From NCBI RefSeq assembly GCF_037126465.1, contig NC_088203.1:107557507-107621506 (forward strand): a stretch of 64,000 nt of DNA, read 5' to 3'. The notes under the pieces are model-generated. The model was not told the origin of the DNA and searched no databases. It saw only the letters and a program-made list of their open reading frames with translations. The stretch's first letter is position 1. Each line of letters opens with the position of its first letter. Source of the DNA: Ornithodoros turicata (lineage: Eukaryota; Arthropoda; Arachnida; Ixodida; Argasidae). Both the position numbers and the translations under genes were made by a program. Below are positions 20,121 to 31,730 of this stretch, piece after piece.

Positions 20121-23100
20121 ATTCCGATTTCGGGTGATGTGAAGGCACTTTTCCAGATGAATTCTAGGGCGTGATCAGCACTAGTAAAGAAAACATTTCC
20201 ACACTGTGCAATGCAGTGTTGAAATATTTCGACCAAGCGTTTCCTTTCCTTTTCCAAAGAGAAAATAATGTGGCCTCTAAAGTCTCTCTCGAGTGTATAC
20301 TGCCGATTATCATCACGATGACATCTGCATCCATGTTTTCCTTTCAGAGTTGTACGCCTTTGAATTGGGCAAGTTGCATAACATCGAAACCATTTGATGT
20401 TTCTTCCAGATGATTCGCAAAGTTTTCCACCTGGCAGCGATCAATTTGTTAGCCACCACAATCAATAAGCCCAACGGTGACCGTCATGCCTTCGTACCTG
20501 AATGAAAGTTGAATTGTATATTTCATTCCGGACAAACAGATAATTTGAATTTTATGGAAATATTTCGTAGAACCCGTATGAAAAGATGTTGCTTCCCAGT
20601 CGGCACATGAGGCGCCCGATAATATTGCTCCAATATTGCCTATGTTATGCTGCTCGAATTAAAGCAATCCCACGTCAGCTTGAAGGCCGTTCATTGTTGG
20701 CCCAATGGAAGCGAAATGACCGTCGAAAGCAAATCGATCTTTCCAGCTGAGGGCAATTGCATGGCCACCAATGGGAACGACTCCAATGATAATTTGCGGT
20801 CGTGTAGCAACCGCGCTGTTTGGGGAACGCCCTCGTGCCACCAATAAAATTCATCCTCTATTACATGAAACATTGGAATGGAAATGACATTAGAATTTCT
20901 TTTCTTACCCACGATAATTGGACAGTGGCTGCAGAACAAAGCAGCAATTGAGCGTCCGCTATGTAATATTCGCTGTGTCGTAGAGAAAACCAGATCGAAG
21001 ACGTTATTTGTGGCGACCTAAAGGGAGTCCGTGTGTTTAAAAGGTCTCACATGATACGAACGTGTTGCTGTGCGGATGGTCCAGCAAAGGGTCCGCAAGA
21101 CTCGTCCATTTTGGGAACTGTGATCGATCAATTTATGTACATACCTACACGCTATGTGATTTGGTCGAGTCGCCAAAGAGTACTGGAATAAAATCGTTGG
21201 ACACTTTTTGTCTGGCAGTGGGCAAGCAAATACGGTAGAGCAGCCGGCGTAATTAAAGAAAACGTCGGCATGCTTATTGTAATCGTTTATTTAGAGCCTG
21301 GATACTGCTATAAAAATTTCCCGTCGCCTAGCAACGATAAATAAATAGAAAAAAATAATAATCTTCTTTAGCTCAAAAAGGACAGAAGAGCAGCACAGCT
21401 ACAACTCTCCGCTAGGTTCGCGGGGCATATACGAACCACCAGATATGCATTTTTAAACTAACCGCTGGTTTCTGGTCCAGGAAGGAATAATTCTTCACTA
21501 TTTATTGGTCGGAATATACGAAGGACGCCGACGAAAGAAGACAAAGCGGGACACGCTTCGGTGGCGCAGCATTTGACCATGCAGTGTGCGTCGGAGCGTG
21601 AGCACCAATCCAGTCGATTGTACTTTCCCCTCGGTAGCTCAGCCAATGAAAACAACCTTTTTGGGAAGAGCCAGTATTGTGCCACTTGGCCGCCGTCGCA
21701 AATGCTGCAATTATAATCAATTTTACAGTTCCTGCCGGAGCTGAAACACCTTTTGGTCGGCCCACAATGAGGAATATTTAGGTAGAGTTGCGCCAGTGTT
21801 AGCATAGGAGGCAGTGCATATACTCGTCAATTCAAAATGGAGTCAACCCTCCATTGGAAAACACCGACAGACAATTTGTGACTGGCTGAAGCCATCCACA
21901 CAGGAATGAGGGGGAGAACTGTGCCTTTAATCTCCTTCGAATGTTGCAACTTTCGTTGGAAACAGAAATGGGTTCCAAGGGGGATTACCGGGCTTTAATA
22001 AAAACCAAAGAATAGTATTTGATGAAACGGGATACAAACATACTGAGAAATAATCCCCGCTGGTAAACACCTGCCTCGTCACCATGAGTGGAGAAAGTAA
22101 TATGAGCCGGAGGAAATCGCTTTAGCGAAGCGGCCCTCCCGAAATTCAATAACACTTTCCTCCCCTATAGCGAATTCTAAGCAGCTCATATAAAACCCGC
22201 ACCATTGTCGAGGCCTCATTTGCAATTTAATACTTTCTTTTTAGAATATCACCTTTGATGTGAGCCGCCTCAAATAACTCTTGCGTGTGTTCGGGGCTGC
22301 TTTGTTGAGAGAAACCAATCAAATTCCTCTTAGACTTTCTTCCAACCGCAATTCTGAATGCAGCCCAAATCGTAAAATAGGGACTTGTTCTACTCACAGT
22401 CTGCGATCAGTTGCTCTTCCGAGGAATAGCGCATTTTTGGCAGTTGTCACACATGCAGGTTTTTCCGGCAGGTATGCTCGTGAACATGACGTCACGAGTG
22501 TCATACTGCAGCCCCAATGAGTGAGCAGCGTGTGTTTTTACAATTACGCCAATATACTCCTCCTATACAGTGACTTCGGTGCGGTGTCACGTGACCAAAC
22601 GTGACGTCACTCCACGAGCTTTGATAATAATAATTCCTATAATGTCGGGCTAAACGGTCATCTTCAACGGCTGCCGTTCATCAAAAGGTTAAGTAATTCT
22701 CATAAACGACGTTGTAGTTACTGCGATGGATGTTTATTTGTCTCGGTGTTTTTCTCTAAAATACAGCGATTGAGGTGAACGATGTAAGGACAAGGATTAT
22801 AACATGTGGTCGAATCGGTCACAAATCAAGTTCCTCGTCATTGCATTTTGGTTCGTCACAGGTTCCAATAAAATAAAAAGCAACTTTTTACTTTTTCTTG
22901 CGCCACACTCCGAAAGTTCCTGTGATCCCGTTCTTGCACGCTGCCGACCAATACTGGTGGAACGATTTCAATTTTATTTCGAGGCAATTTCAATTTATAG
23001 GTGCCTGTGAACACCCGTTGATGGCTGGCTTATCCTGCTCGCTGTCTCTCACCACAGTTCCTTTAAGACTTCAATAATCTCCTAATGATGAAACCGTGTG

Positions 23101-23671
23101 TGTTGTAACGCATGGTAACGAAAGGCTCTCTCTCTTTACAGCCTTCCCATTTTTGAATTTTTTAATTGTTTTGCTGGGAATAGCAAGCCGACTAGCGCAG
23201 GCCTTTCTCTCCCTTTCTTCCCTAATAAACGTATATTGCTTCCCCTCTCTTCTTCTTCTTCATTTGCGAAATTTTGACCAACGTAAGACTTTTTTAAACG
23301 TAAAAGTCTTTGGTTTCGTTCGAAATGAGTGACCAGATTTCTGCACCGTGAACGCCATATACGACACTTATTTACGGTCGTGTACTAACTTTTTCTCTCT
23401 TTCTTTTTTCCGTAGACATTTTCCTTCCCCTCATACTTGTGTGTACACAAACAATTGTCCGACGTCCACCAAAGTGCATTCGCGAGATGGTGGTAACCTT
23501 GCGGAGATTCTACGAAGATGCTTCCCGTGAACATTTCCTATAACAATTAAATTCCTCCCTCCCAGGATTGTAGGTCGATGATGGCGACCAAAAGAAAAGC
23601 TTTACACCACGGGATGATGACGTCACCTTCCCAACTCCGATATCGTCGTGATCCTCGAAAATACGTTCAGG

Positions 23672-23672
<1 letters not shown>
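20121..23672. other. no gene recognised across about 3.5 kb
   Basis: I see no coding domain, RNA gene or repeat shared with the rest of the window. The 115-codon minus-strand frame (21458-21805) overlaps an 87-codon frame and has no recognised motif. A T-rich tract lies at 23385-23410. Confidence 0.45.

Positions 23673-23704
<32 letters not shown>
23673..23704. repeat. (CA)n microsatellite
   Basis: About sixteen uninterrupted AC units. Read on the minus strand it directly follows the LINE 3' UTR at 23707, so it may be that element's expanded tail. Confidence 0.9.
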
Positions 23705-23706
<2 letters not shown>

Positions 23707-23709
<3 letters not shown>

Positions 23710-23998
23710 TTGGGTGGTGATGGGGTGGGCGATTCAACCCCGCTGAGGCGGTACACTGCCCTATTTCGCGTTGGGGGAGGATGAAGGGATGATGATGGGG
23801 CTTTCAAAGAGCCGTCGCCAGACCGGTGGAGCACAAGTACTCCGCCAGAAGACGAAGGCCCTGCGTCTGGTGGGCAGCGTTCGACCACGGACCGAGGATC
23901 TTCGCTAGGTTGAACGGCCGCTTGTCAATGCGTTGCATAGAGAGTTCCATTAGGGCACGCTCGTGGTTCAGGGTACGTTCAGGAAAGACCTCCTCCAA
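23707..23998 (-). mobile_element. I-type LINE 3' end, minus strand
   Basis: The minus strand reads ERALMELSMQRIDKRPFNLAK, ILGPWSNAAHQ and LRLLAEYLCSTGLA (about 23960-23815). This is the segment after the CX2CX7HX4C knuckle ending in the R-P-F-x-L-x-K-x-L-G-P-W block seen in other copies, followed by a 3' UTR and the (GT/CA) tail. The upstream knuckle is cut off by the fold-back element beginning at 23999. Confidence 0.75.
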
Positions 23999-24246
23999 CA
24001 CTCTAAAAACAGAACTTGACCGCATAGCACGCTGTGCGCCAACCATTGCCACGAATGATAGGGTTATCGCTTCTGATTCGAAGAGAGAGGTGGGCGTGCG
24101 CCTTTTTGTGGCAATTTGGATATATGAAAATTGCCACAATAAGGTGTACGCCCCCATCTCTCTTCGAATCAGAAGCGATAATCCTATCATTATTGGCAAC
24201 GGCTTGAGCACAGCGTGCTAGGCGGTGAAGTTCTGTTTTTAGAGTG
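23999..24246. mobile_element. 248-bp near-perfect fold-back MITE
   Basis: The whole element is an inverted repeat. The left end CACTCTAAAAACAGAACTT (23999-24017) pairs with AAGTTCTGTTTTTAGAGTG (24228-24246), and the match continues inward through AGCACGCTGTGC, TATCGCTTCTGATTCGAAGA and GTGGCAATT to a centre near 24118-24130. It sits against a LINE fragment, which it appears to have interrupted. No transposase, and no unambiguous TSD (AA on both sides at most). Confidence 0.88.
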
Positions 24247-24499
24247 AAGGACTAATACATCTACCTTTTATTAAACTCTCAGTCTAATTACGCCAGAAAT
24301 TGCCAGATCTTGTCATCTTTGAACGACGAAGGACTATTCTCCCATCTTGCGCGCCCCGTTGAATGAATCGGTGTAATTTGGCTGTCTTAGGCAGTGCTTT
24401 GTTTGAAATTCACTTCCAATTATTGGCTAGAAATCGTCAGAATACGGTGGACAGCCATCATATACCAGCAGCATGACAGCGCGTGGATAAATGCGTGGA
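24247..24499. other. no gene recognised
   Basis: Mixed sequence following the fold-back element. The upstream half of the interrupted LINE was not recognised here. Confidence 0.4.
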
Positions 24500-24600
24500 T
24501 AATCGTTGATGGGAGGTGGTGGGTTCGAATCCTACCACCGGCTGAGATATAACATCGGTATTCTGGCAGACTACCTAATCCCTCTTTCTTCCTCCATACG
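24500..24600 (+). mobile_element. possible SINE fragment with B box
   Basis: GGGAGGTGGTGGGTTCGAAT followed by CCTACCACCGGCTGAG resembles the B-box arm of SINE family 1 (GGGAGGTGACACGGGTTCG there). The flanking sequence does not match family 1, so it may be a third family or a very diverged copy. Confidence 0.4.
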
Positions 24601-24929
24601 CCTGGTGACAGCGACGGAGGGGTGCATGCTTTTCTCTGGGCCGAAAGAAAGAATTGTGTGGGAGAGATTTACTAGACGGATTTCACATGGTACTATACAA
24701 CAAGCATAACACACACATAACATACACAACAGAAGATCAACAGAAAGAATTACTTGCAAAGATGGAAAAATTAAGTTTAAAATCTGATGCAAGTTTTATT
24801 CTGGAAAATATGAGCTGAGTTGAGTTGATAAGAAAAGAAGTAATAAATAATAATAATAATAAAAGAAGTAACCGGATCACTTAGAAAAAAAAAAAGGCTA
24901 ACCACAATTAAAACAATGAGTGACAAGGA

Positions 24930-25175
24930 CACTCAGTCAGTCACTCACACACACTGTCAGTCACACTGTGTCCACCAACTTGGAGTCTGCGCAAAATTGC
25001 ACAAATGCCTGCATGGCGTGGAACTGGTGGTTGGGTGTCCAAGGGCCCGGAACTTTAACAACATTGAAGGGTCTGCCATCCAGCCAGAAGATTGTAGATA
25101 TACCGTGCTGCTGATACCGTGGACAGGATAATAAGATGTGTTCAGGGTCCCCAACGGTCACAATATATCCCAAAA
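24930..25175 (-). mobile_element. I-type LINE C-terminal fragment, minus strand
   Basis: The minus-strand frame 25173-24961 reads VTVGDPEHILLSCPRYQQHG, FWLDGRPFNVVKVPGPW and FVQFCADSKLVDTV. This matches the knuckle (H-x4-C), the L-D-x-R-P-F block and the closing F-L-x-x-x-x-L-x-D-x-L of other copies. The tail side is rich in CAGTCACTCACACAC words. Confidence 0.75.
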
Positions 25176-26820
25176 TATCTTTATTTGTTTTGCACCGTTA
25201 CGTTAAGTGCATGAAATGAATATGGTGAACGGTAGAGAAAGAACTGTTCCAGACCAGGCAGAAAATGGTTGGCAGATGACGTCATGGGCTACTCCTAAAA
25301 GATCATCCTTAGAAAAGAAGACGGAGCGCGATAATTTAATCATTTCGAAGTAGCTCATGTGAATTGAATCGATGTATGCGAGACCGTTCAATTATCTGTA
25401 TCTTCCATGTCCTATTGGAAAAAAAGAAATGCTCCAGATATTGACGTAACAATAGCAAGTTTCAGTACATGAGAAGATGATCAAAAAAGGCGATAAATGA
25501 CCCCCTTTGAAGCGGGAGACATGATATTACTGATCTGACAACAGAAGCTTGGCACTTCAATGACCACAGGTGATAACTTTCCCAATATAGCAGTGTGGGA
25601 AGCTATTAAACGCTTGCTTGAAATGAACACTTGTAGTGCCTGCAGGGAATGTTCCCTAATGGAACAGCCCTGTCAGACGGTCTTCAGTTTCGGGAGGTCT
25701 CTCCGTTCGAGGTTTTTGGCCGTGCAATTCACTTTCGTCATTTTAATGACTTAAGTGAAAAAAGAATGAGCCAGTCTAAAGACTTAATTATTTGTAGGAA
25801 AAAATAAACGTTGACGGTGGTTGCCTGGTGATCGAGCGCGCAGATTTCCTGGCCCTCAGGCCTGGTCTTAGAAACCTCTTAGTAGCTTCGGCCTTTACCA
25901 AAGTCTCCCATTTGCGATCATGCGTCAGCAGCTGAAGCTCTGAGCTGGTATGTAGGGTCACCTTTGGGCACCTAAAAACATCTGGTTTTTCTTCGCAATC
26001 CAGCTCAATTCTCTATTTAAAGAAACAAACTCGACCGCTCTACGACGTTTAGTTAGAAGGGCGGACCGATTTCGAGAGTCTGCGACCTCTCTCAAAGAAC
26101 TTTTGCCATAAGCAATGATGGCCATGGCGCGTTACATGAAATTTCTCACAAACGACCGGAAAGACGTGAATTCTACGTAAGAAATTTCTGTGTGTGGTCG
26201 GTTTGCGTGTTGTCGCACACAAACGTCGGTTCGGAAGACGCGCTTATAACCCTCCCATTTAATCGTCAGTTTAAAGACTCAAAACGGGAGATGTTATCTG
26301 TCACCTGCCACGAATTAGAGATTTTGACCATCTCCATCGGTGGTCCGGAAGATAAGAACCTTGCCTTCTGTACCACCAATGCACGAAAGAAGCAGCTGTC
26401 TTTGGAATTACGCACAGCCCACGTTCCGCTCACACGTAACGCGATGCACTTTGTGGAGTTTATTCACTGACATCATCCCTCACTAGGTTCGAAGAGGCAC
26501 CATCGGAAATCACCGCAATAGTCCGTCCAAGTCTGGCTTCGGTTTTCGCGCAAATAGTGCACAGTGCAGCAAATCGGACGTACGTTGTGGAGACAAGTCT
26601 GCTGTCCCTTGTGAGTGTCGTCACGTGACACATATCTTATTTATGAGTCTATTTTTACAATGGATGCACGTTGATCTTAGGATGACCTCATGCCGGCTCA
26701 AAGGCTATTGTGGACTGCATTGCAACGCGCCGCATAAGTTACCTAAGGCACACAAAGACAGCCGAGTGTGCCTCCCCAAATGCCTTCGCACTCACGCGAC
26801 AATAAACGAAGGAGAAGTGA
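25176..26820. other. no gene recognised across about 1.6 kb
   Basis: Mixed sequence; no domain, repeat or RNA gene recognised. Confidence 0.45.
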
Positions 26821-26834
26821 TGTTTCCCCGTGGT

Positions 26835-27315
26835 GATGTGATGTGATAAAGAAAAATATGGGGATGAGACTGGCTACCCCAGAACACAGAAAGAACAAAG
26901 AGATGATGAGAAAACCAAGATATGATGACCACACAAGAACAGAGATGATAATGGAGTTCAACGTGTAGTTCAAAAGTTTCGACCAAGTGAGTGTAAAATG
27001 TCGGAATCGCTGAGGGCACACACAGCACAATTTCAGCGTGTCATAGAATGCCCATAACCCCGGTTGTAGGAAGTCTTCAAGTGCCCTCAGCGCCTTGTCG
27101 GGCGACGGAGGACCTAGCAGTTTCCACAGGAGCCCATACGAGAGAGGCTCGTCTCTGATAGCCTTAGAGCATCAACGTATTTCCGACATCTGAGAAGGAT
27201 GTGTTCTACGTCCTCTACAACGCGTTCGGAGAGTCTCGCTTTCCAAGTTTGAAGAGGAGAAGTGCGCTGTACGGTACACTGTGCCATAGGCTATGCAGCT
27301 TATGTATGTGAGGTG
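26835..27315 (-). mobile_element. I-type LINE 3' end with 14-bp TSD
   Basis: This minus-strand copy is closely similar to the 3' end of the LINE at 37476-39418. Both contain VEDVEHILLRC-coding sequence, the GATTCCGACATTTTACACTC-type 3' UTR region and a (TCACA)n tail at 26835-26846. It is bounded by the 14-bp direct repeat TGTTTCCCCGTGGT at 26821-26834 and 27316-27329. The insert is only 481 bp, so it is strongly 5'-truncated. Confidence 0.9.
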
Positions 27316-27329
27316 TGTTTCCCCGTGGT

Positions 27330-27569
27330 AGCCACAAACTACTCGAAATTTCATTGTTGTTTTCGATAAGAAAGCCTCGATCGTCTGCCGGAGGGATCGA
27401 TTACATAGAGAGTATTCATAGCCGCTTCGGAAGCTGTTCCGAAAACACGATGAGCCACTTGTGTTTTCAAGTTTCCCTGCCGGGGAAGTGATTCTTTGTA
27501 GTTTTCCTGCTGACTGACTAGCGTTATCTTTCACAGCCTTTTTTCGTTTTTCAAAGTCGTTCACAGTCT
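27330..27569. other. no gene recognised
   Basis: Target sequence of the LINE insertion. No domain in the minus-strand frame that spans it. Confidence 0.4.
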
Positions 27570-27905
27570 CAGGTTTGGCTACTTTCTCACTGTCGTGGCG
27601 CCGAAATTTGGGTACTGACGACTTGGCTACTTTCTGGCTACTTTTGTGGATACTTCTTCACGCCACAATTAAGACTCTTATGCACCTAAACTGGGGTGCT
27701 TTTGATCGTGCTCCTCATAACGTCGAATTACAGTCCGTTCATTCCTGTTTCTTTTAATGATCGATCTTCTCTCAGTCGGCGCAATGTCTTTCGGACTGTT
27801 TTGTTTGGGTGCTGTTTTGGCACTCGTTCATTCCGTGTGACGCCATTGGATATAGAACTGGCTTCATACGAGGAAAACTGGCTACTTTTGGCTACTCTCT
27901 CATGA
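27570..27905. repeat. TGGCTACTTT-rich repeat
   Basis: TTGGCTACTTTC occurs at about 27573 and again with GGCTACTTTCTGGCTACTTT at 27625-27648, and ACTGGCTACTTTTGGCTACT lies at 27876-27896. The clustering of the same word at both ends, in the same orientation, suggests a non-autonomous transposon with subterminal direct repeats, but termini cannot be fixed. Confidence 0.4.
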
Positions 27906-28654
27906 CGCGTCGGCGTCTTGTCAGGATTTTGAGCTGGCAACCTGGTTGATCTGTCCCATGCTGTTGCCTCCAATCCTCCAAGGGCACTTTCGGCGCCGGG
28001 GATGCGGCAATGATGCTCTTAAGTAATAAGAGTATTTTTCGTTAGGTGCGTTTCTTCACCGAGAGCAGAACTGTAACACCCTAGCAAGCCGTCGTTTCTG
28101 GCTGACTCTTTCAGACATCCTTTGTTTCGTCGATCGCCTTCCCGAAAGTGTTGCTTGTGGGCAACCTTCTTTTATCTATAATATTTGGAAAGTGCTGTCG
28201 CATAAAGAAAACGCCATAAAGCACATAACATCTTTCATTGCAGAGGGCTAGCAGGCTCAAGGAAATGCTTCTCCTTCTGGAGGCCCACGCGAATTAAACA
28301 GTACGGTACAGTTTTCTTGGCTTGCGCCGAAAACCATTCGACCAAGCATAAATTTCATTTGTGGCTGAAATCGCCGGTAAATTTCCTCCTGTTTTCACAT
28401 AGCGTGTTTGCTCCCGTCTTAATTGTATCTTATTTTCCGAACTCAGGCGCCCGAAATAGACGGTCTTGAACGATTTTTGCCGTTGACGGATTCAATGGTG
28501 TCATGGTGGATAGTGTGGTAGAGGCGTCCAGCTGTTCAGATAGGCCATGCCATTCTTTAATCGAAGACCCTTCATTTTTGCAGTTCCGGCTATGGCAGAT
28601 TCACCAATTTTTAAAATCTAAAACACGCTTTCTTACGATGTGACAACCGAATTG
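27906..28654. other. no gene recognised
   Basis: Mixed sequence; short frames only. Confidence 0.4.
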
Positions 28655-29355
28655 TCGGATCCCAGGCAGGATTTCGAGATTCGGGAATCCCAATCCCAGT
28701 GCACAAAACGGCGAATCGAATATTTCGAATCCACCAGCCACGTTTATTTGTTTCTTTTTAAAATTGGCGCCTCTAGAGCCCGCCGTAAGCCTGATTGGCC
28801 GGCGGATGTTTTCTTGTCTTTGTTTGTTTACATTGCTCTGGACTGAAAGAGTTCAGGCAAGAACTCTTACATTACAACTTCAAAAGCTGTTGAAGATATC
28901 ACCAAAGAGAATGATGAGTCACTGCCTGTTACGCTCACGTAACACACATTGCGTTCATTCTAGTTCCTTTCAACGTAATAAACACATCGTCATCCCTCTC
29001 AGCTTGTTGTCTTCCACAAAAGCAACATGGTGTGCTTTTGATTGTTCGTTAGTTTTATGGAAGAAATTCAGACCCGAGAATTTATGTATTTCCAGTAATC
29101 GACGAACGAAATAAATTCCATTGAAGTGTATGGGTATGCTTTCTCCTGAAAGTGAACTTCTTTTATTAAACAAAGATATATCAAATTTTGCTTCAAAACA
29201 CTTTTTGGTACACGTTTTTTTTTTTTTTTTCTGCCTGGCTTTTTCACTTTTTTTTTAAAGAAAGGATTCGAAAGACTCGAGATTCCTAAGATTCGGGGAT
29301 TCTCAGAATCTTCCTTGGATTCGGATTCGAGTTCGGAAAATTCTAGATTCGTTCC
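28655..29355. repeat. GATTCG-rich repeat pair
   Basis: Two clusters of GATTCGGGAATCCC, GAATCGAATATTTCGAATCC and GGATTCGGATTCGAG words lie about 600 bp apart (28665-28735 and 29265-29352). Most words are self-complementary or inverted relative to each other, and runs of T or A occur between the clusters (29216-29232, 29248-29258). It looks like the two arms of a MITE, but exact ends are unclear. Confidence 0.4.
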
Positions 29356-29854
29356 GTTTCCACTTATGATGCTCTGAGCCAATGTAGAAAACACTTCATA
29401 AGATTTGCAGCCAATAATAAATAATTAATTTTCTGAGCGAGCACTTTCGTCAGTTTCAGTATCGTCCGTTCTTTTTTCTTCTTCTGCTTTTTTTTTTTTT
29501 TTTTTGTTAACAGGGTAAAACCAGCCGACAAAACGCAGAGAAGAGAGAGAATGGGAACAAACGACACGCGGTTTTTGTTATGTAGAGGAATGAAGCCGCA
29601 GATTCCCGTCAACCTTTAGTAATAATTCCAGTCAACCTTATCTCGATTTCACGCGCATGTTTACGTCAACCAACCATGCCATTCACTTTCCCTCTTGATT
29701 TCATTTGTCTTGTAAAAAAAAAAATCTATTCATTTCTAAAAAAATCATAGGTTATGTTTAACGCAACAGAAGCAAAAACATTGTACATTGTACATTCATA
29801 TATAGCTTACGCTCGATTACAACTCCATCCTGAAAGGCAGACGATGGCTCCGTC
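29356..29854. other. no gene recognised; poly(T) tracts
   Basis: Includes a long poly(T) at about 29488-29506 and poly(A) near 29715. No coding region recognised. Confidence 0.4.
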
Positions 29855-30240
29855 CTGGTAGGCGTCGTGGTGAACATTGAGCGCGTCCCAATAGAATGTG
29901 AGCTCTACGAAACGGAGAGGCACCCAAGTCTGTGCTCAGTTGAATACTGCAATACTGAACATTTTGGCAAGTATTGCAATTACTGGCGTCAGAACCACGT
30001 GCAACACCGTCGATGTCTTCTAATGTTCTTGGAGTTCGTCGTTTGCTCCAGACGCTGCAGTATACTCTGTATGCCAGTTACCATCGGTGGTTTTTTTCTT
30101 CCTTTTGATTGACGTAGCACAGCCCAATTGTTTCTAAAGCGTCTTGTATATAGCTGATTTAACTTCATTCTCACGTCTCACATCTAATCTGTAATGGGAT
30201 ACTGCTCTCCAGCAGTGAATCACCCCATGTCATAGTCAGG
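29855..30240 (+). mobile_element. I-type LINE 3' end, plus strand, degraded
   Basis: The frame 29867-30112 reads VNIERVPIECELYETERHP, YWRQNHVQHRRCLLMFLEFV and VCSR. It parallels the copy at 59300 (HLLMDCPVYQRE, WEFVVLS) and retains H/R-x4-C-x-L-Y from the knuckle. The 3' UTR word AATGGGATACTGCTCTCCAG then CAGTGAATCACCCCATG at about 30192-30230 matches the GGGGTAG to CTCCCC unit at 16050 and 17050. Confidence 0.65.
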
Positions 30241-30792
30241 ATTTATTTGTTTCTGTCGTTGTCAGTTATTTTGTGTGCTTCATAAATGGTTTTGAACATC
30301 AAGGGTACGTGTGCTCTAAAAGAGGCTAGGGAAGACCTTGTGAGGTTGAAATCGTCAAGTAAATATATAAAGAAAGCAAACTGGTCACCATCCGTTTCAA
30401 TGCTGTGTATCTGATCGACGTTATAACATCGATAACTCCGTAGGGCAGCACAATTGCAGTGGCTCCACAAAGTAACTCGTTACAAGGGGGGGAGATAAAC
30501 TAAAAGCAGAGACGTCAGGGAAACGTCACGCAAACTGACTCGAAATGTGGTAAAACACCTTCCAGCATTCGCTTAATTGGGCCAGTCGTTCTCTTTGTGA
30601 TTATCATCAGACACGCGTTTCAAATGTATCAGAGGAGGTGCAGTTCATACCGAGTAAGATATTTAGTTTGGTACTTGGAAAACATGTTAACCTGTAGCAA
30701 CGAAAATTCATTCAGTCGAGGATGGTAAAAATCTGCCCTGACTACTGACTGGTTAGTAGAAGGGACAATTTTTCAGTACTGGACAAACTGTA
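30241..30792. other. no gene recognised
   Basis: Mixed sequence. A second copy of the MITE terminus, CAGTACTGGACAAACTG, lies at about 30775-30791 just before the next element. Confidence 0.4.
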
Positions 30793-30977
30793 CAGTACTG
30801 GACAAAAGTTTATGGAACACGCTCATTCCTTCATCAGAGTGACAAGCTAGCAGCGAATGAAACCGTACAGAGTTACAGATATATGCCCATAGGTAACCCA
30901 GTCACCTGTTTCCATGTCTGCTCACTCTGAGGAAGAAATGCGCCGGAGCGTGTTCCGTAAACCTTTGTCCAGTACAG
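30793..30977. mobile_element. Tc1/mariner-like MITE, GGACAAAAGTTTA termini, copy a
   Basis: The left end CAGTACTGGACAAAAGTTTA with TGGAACACGC pairs with a right end GCGTGTTCCGTAAACCTTTG followed by TCCAGTACAG. TA dinucleotides flank it at 30791-30792 and 30978-30979. The length is 185 bp. The same design is better preserved at 56689-56903. Tc1/mariner affinity is inferred from the TA target and small size. Confidence 0.75.
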
Positions 30978-30983
30978 TACATA

Positions 30984-31168
30984 CAGCGTGCAGGGGCAAA
31001 TGTTTACGGGACACCAGGCATTTCTCCCTAGCAGCAAACAGGAGCGGACACACATGCTGAGTAGCCGGTCACCCGTTTCTTTGTTTAATCTCTTCCTTAT
31101 ATCTAGCAGGTGGCCGCTACGATGAAGAAATACGTCAGTGCAGTGTTCCGTAAGCTTTTGTCCCTTGA
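30984..31168. mobile_element. Tc1/mariner-like MITE, copy b, adjacent to copy a
   Basis: The left end has GGGGCAAATGTTTACGGGAC and the right end GTGTTCCGTAAGCTTTTGTC CC, inverted. The internal words AGCAGCAAACAGGAGCGGAC and CGATGAAGAAATACG also occur in the copy at 56689-56903. The ends are more diverged than in copy a, from which only about six bases separate it. Confidence 0.7.
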
Positions 31169-31409
31169 CCCCGGTCCTTTGGTACTACTGTTGGTCAAAG
31201 TAGCCGTACAAGTATGTATAGCTGTATTCAGGTAGTGGCATAATTTTCGACCAGTCAGTCTCCAAACGTGTAAATGACTTTTTAGAGGGACTGAGCTTGC
31301 TGACGGCAAAACAAGTAGTACTGATTTTAGTACTGATTTTGGTGTAACGAGCATCTCATGTAAATGCGACAGTATACAAGAGCTCAAAAGAACTCAAAAG
31401 AGCTCAAGA

Positions 31410-31730
31410 GTGGGCATTACGGCTCCGATATGTGGGTTACCCCGAACCATTTTTTACTCTTCCCACAGTTTCTTCCGTGGTCGGCACCTGACGTACTCAG
31501 CAAGTCACAGCGATGGAAAACGACCGCACTGACTGCATCAACCGTGCCGAAGGAAGCGGGAAAGATACCACACGTGTTGACTGACGGATTTTCAGCCCCG
31601 ACATCGGCAACCATGAACTTATTTGCTACGTGTGTTCCTCTAAAAAGTGTGCGCCCGTTTGGATTCGGCAGTGGGCATTGCGGCTCCGATATGTGGGTTA
31701 CCCTGAACCATTTTTTTACTCTTCACACAG
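31410..31730 (+). repeat. 59/60-bp direct repeat, spacing 261 bp, possible LINE 5' UTR units
   Basis: GTGGGCATTACGGCTCCGAT at 31410 and GTGGGCATTGCGGCTCCGAT at 31671 begin two nearly identical units ending ACTCTTCCCACAG (31468) and ACTCTTCACACAG (31730). They lie just upstream of the CR1-like ORF start at 31820. Tandem units of this kind are common in LINE 5' UTRs where they carry the promoter; that role is inferred here from position only. Confidence 0.65.

Noticed and set aside
23673..23704. CRISPR-like array or regulatory repeat
   Set aside because: It is a plain CA dinucleotide tract with no spacers.
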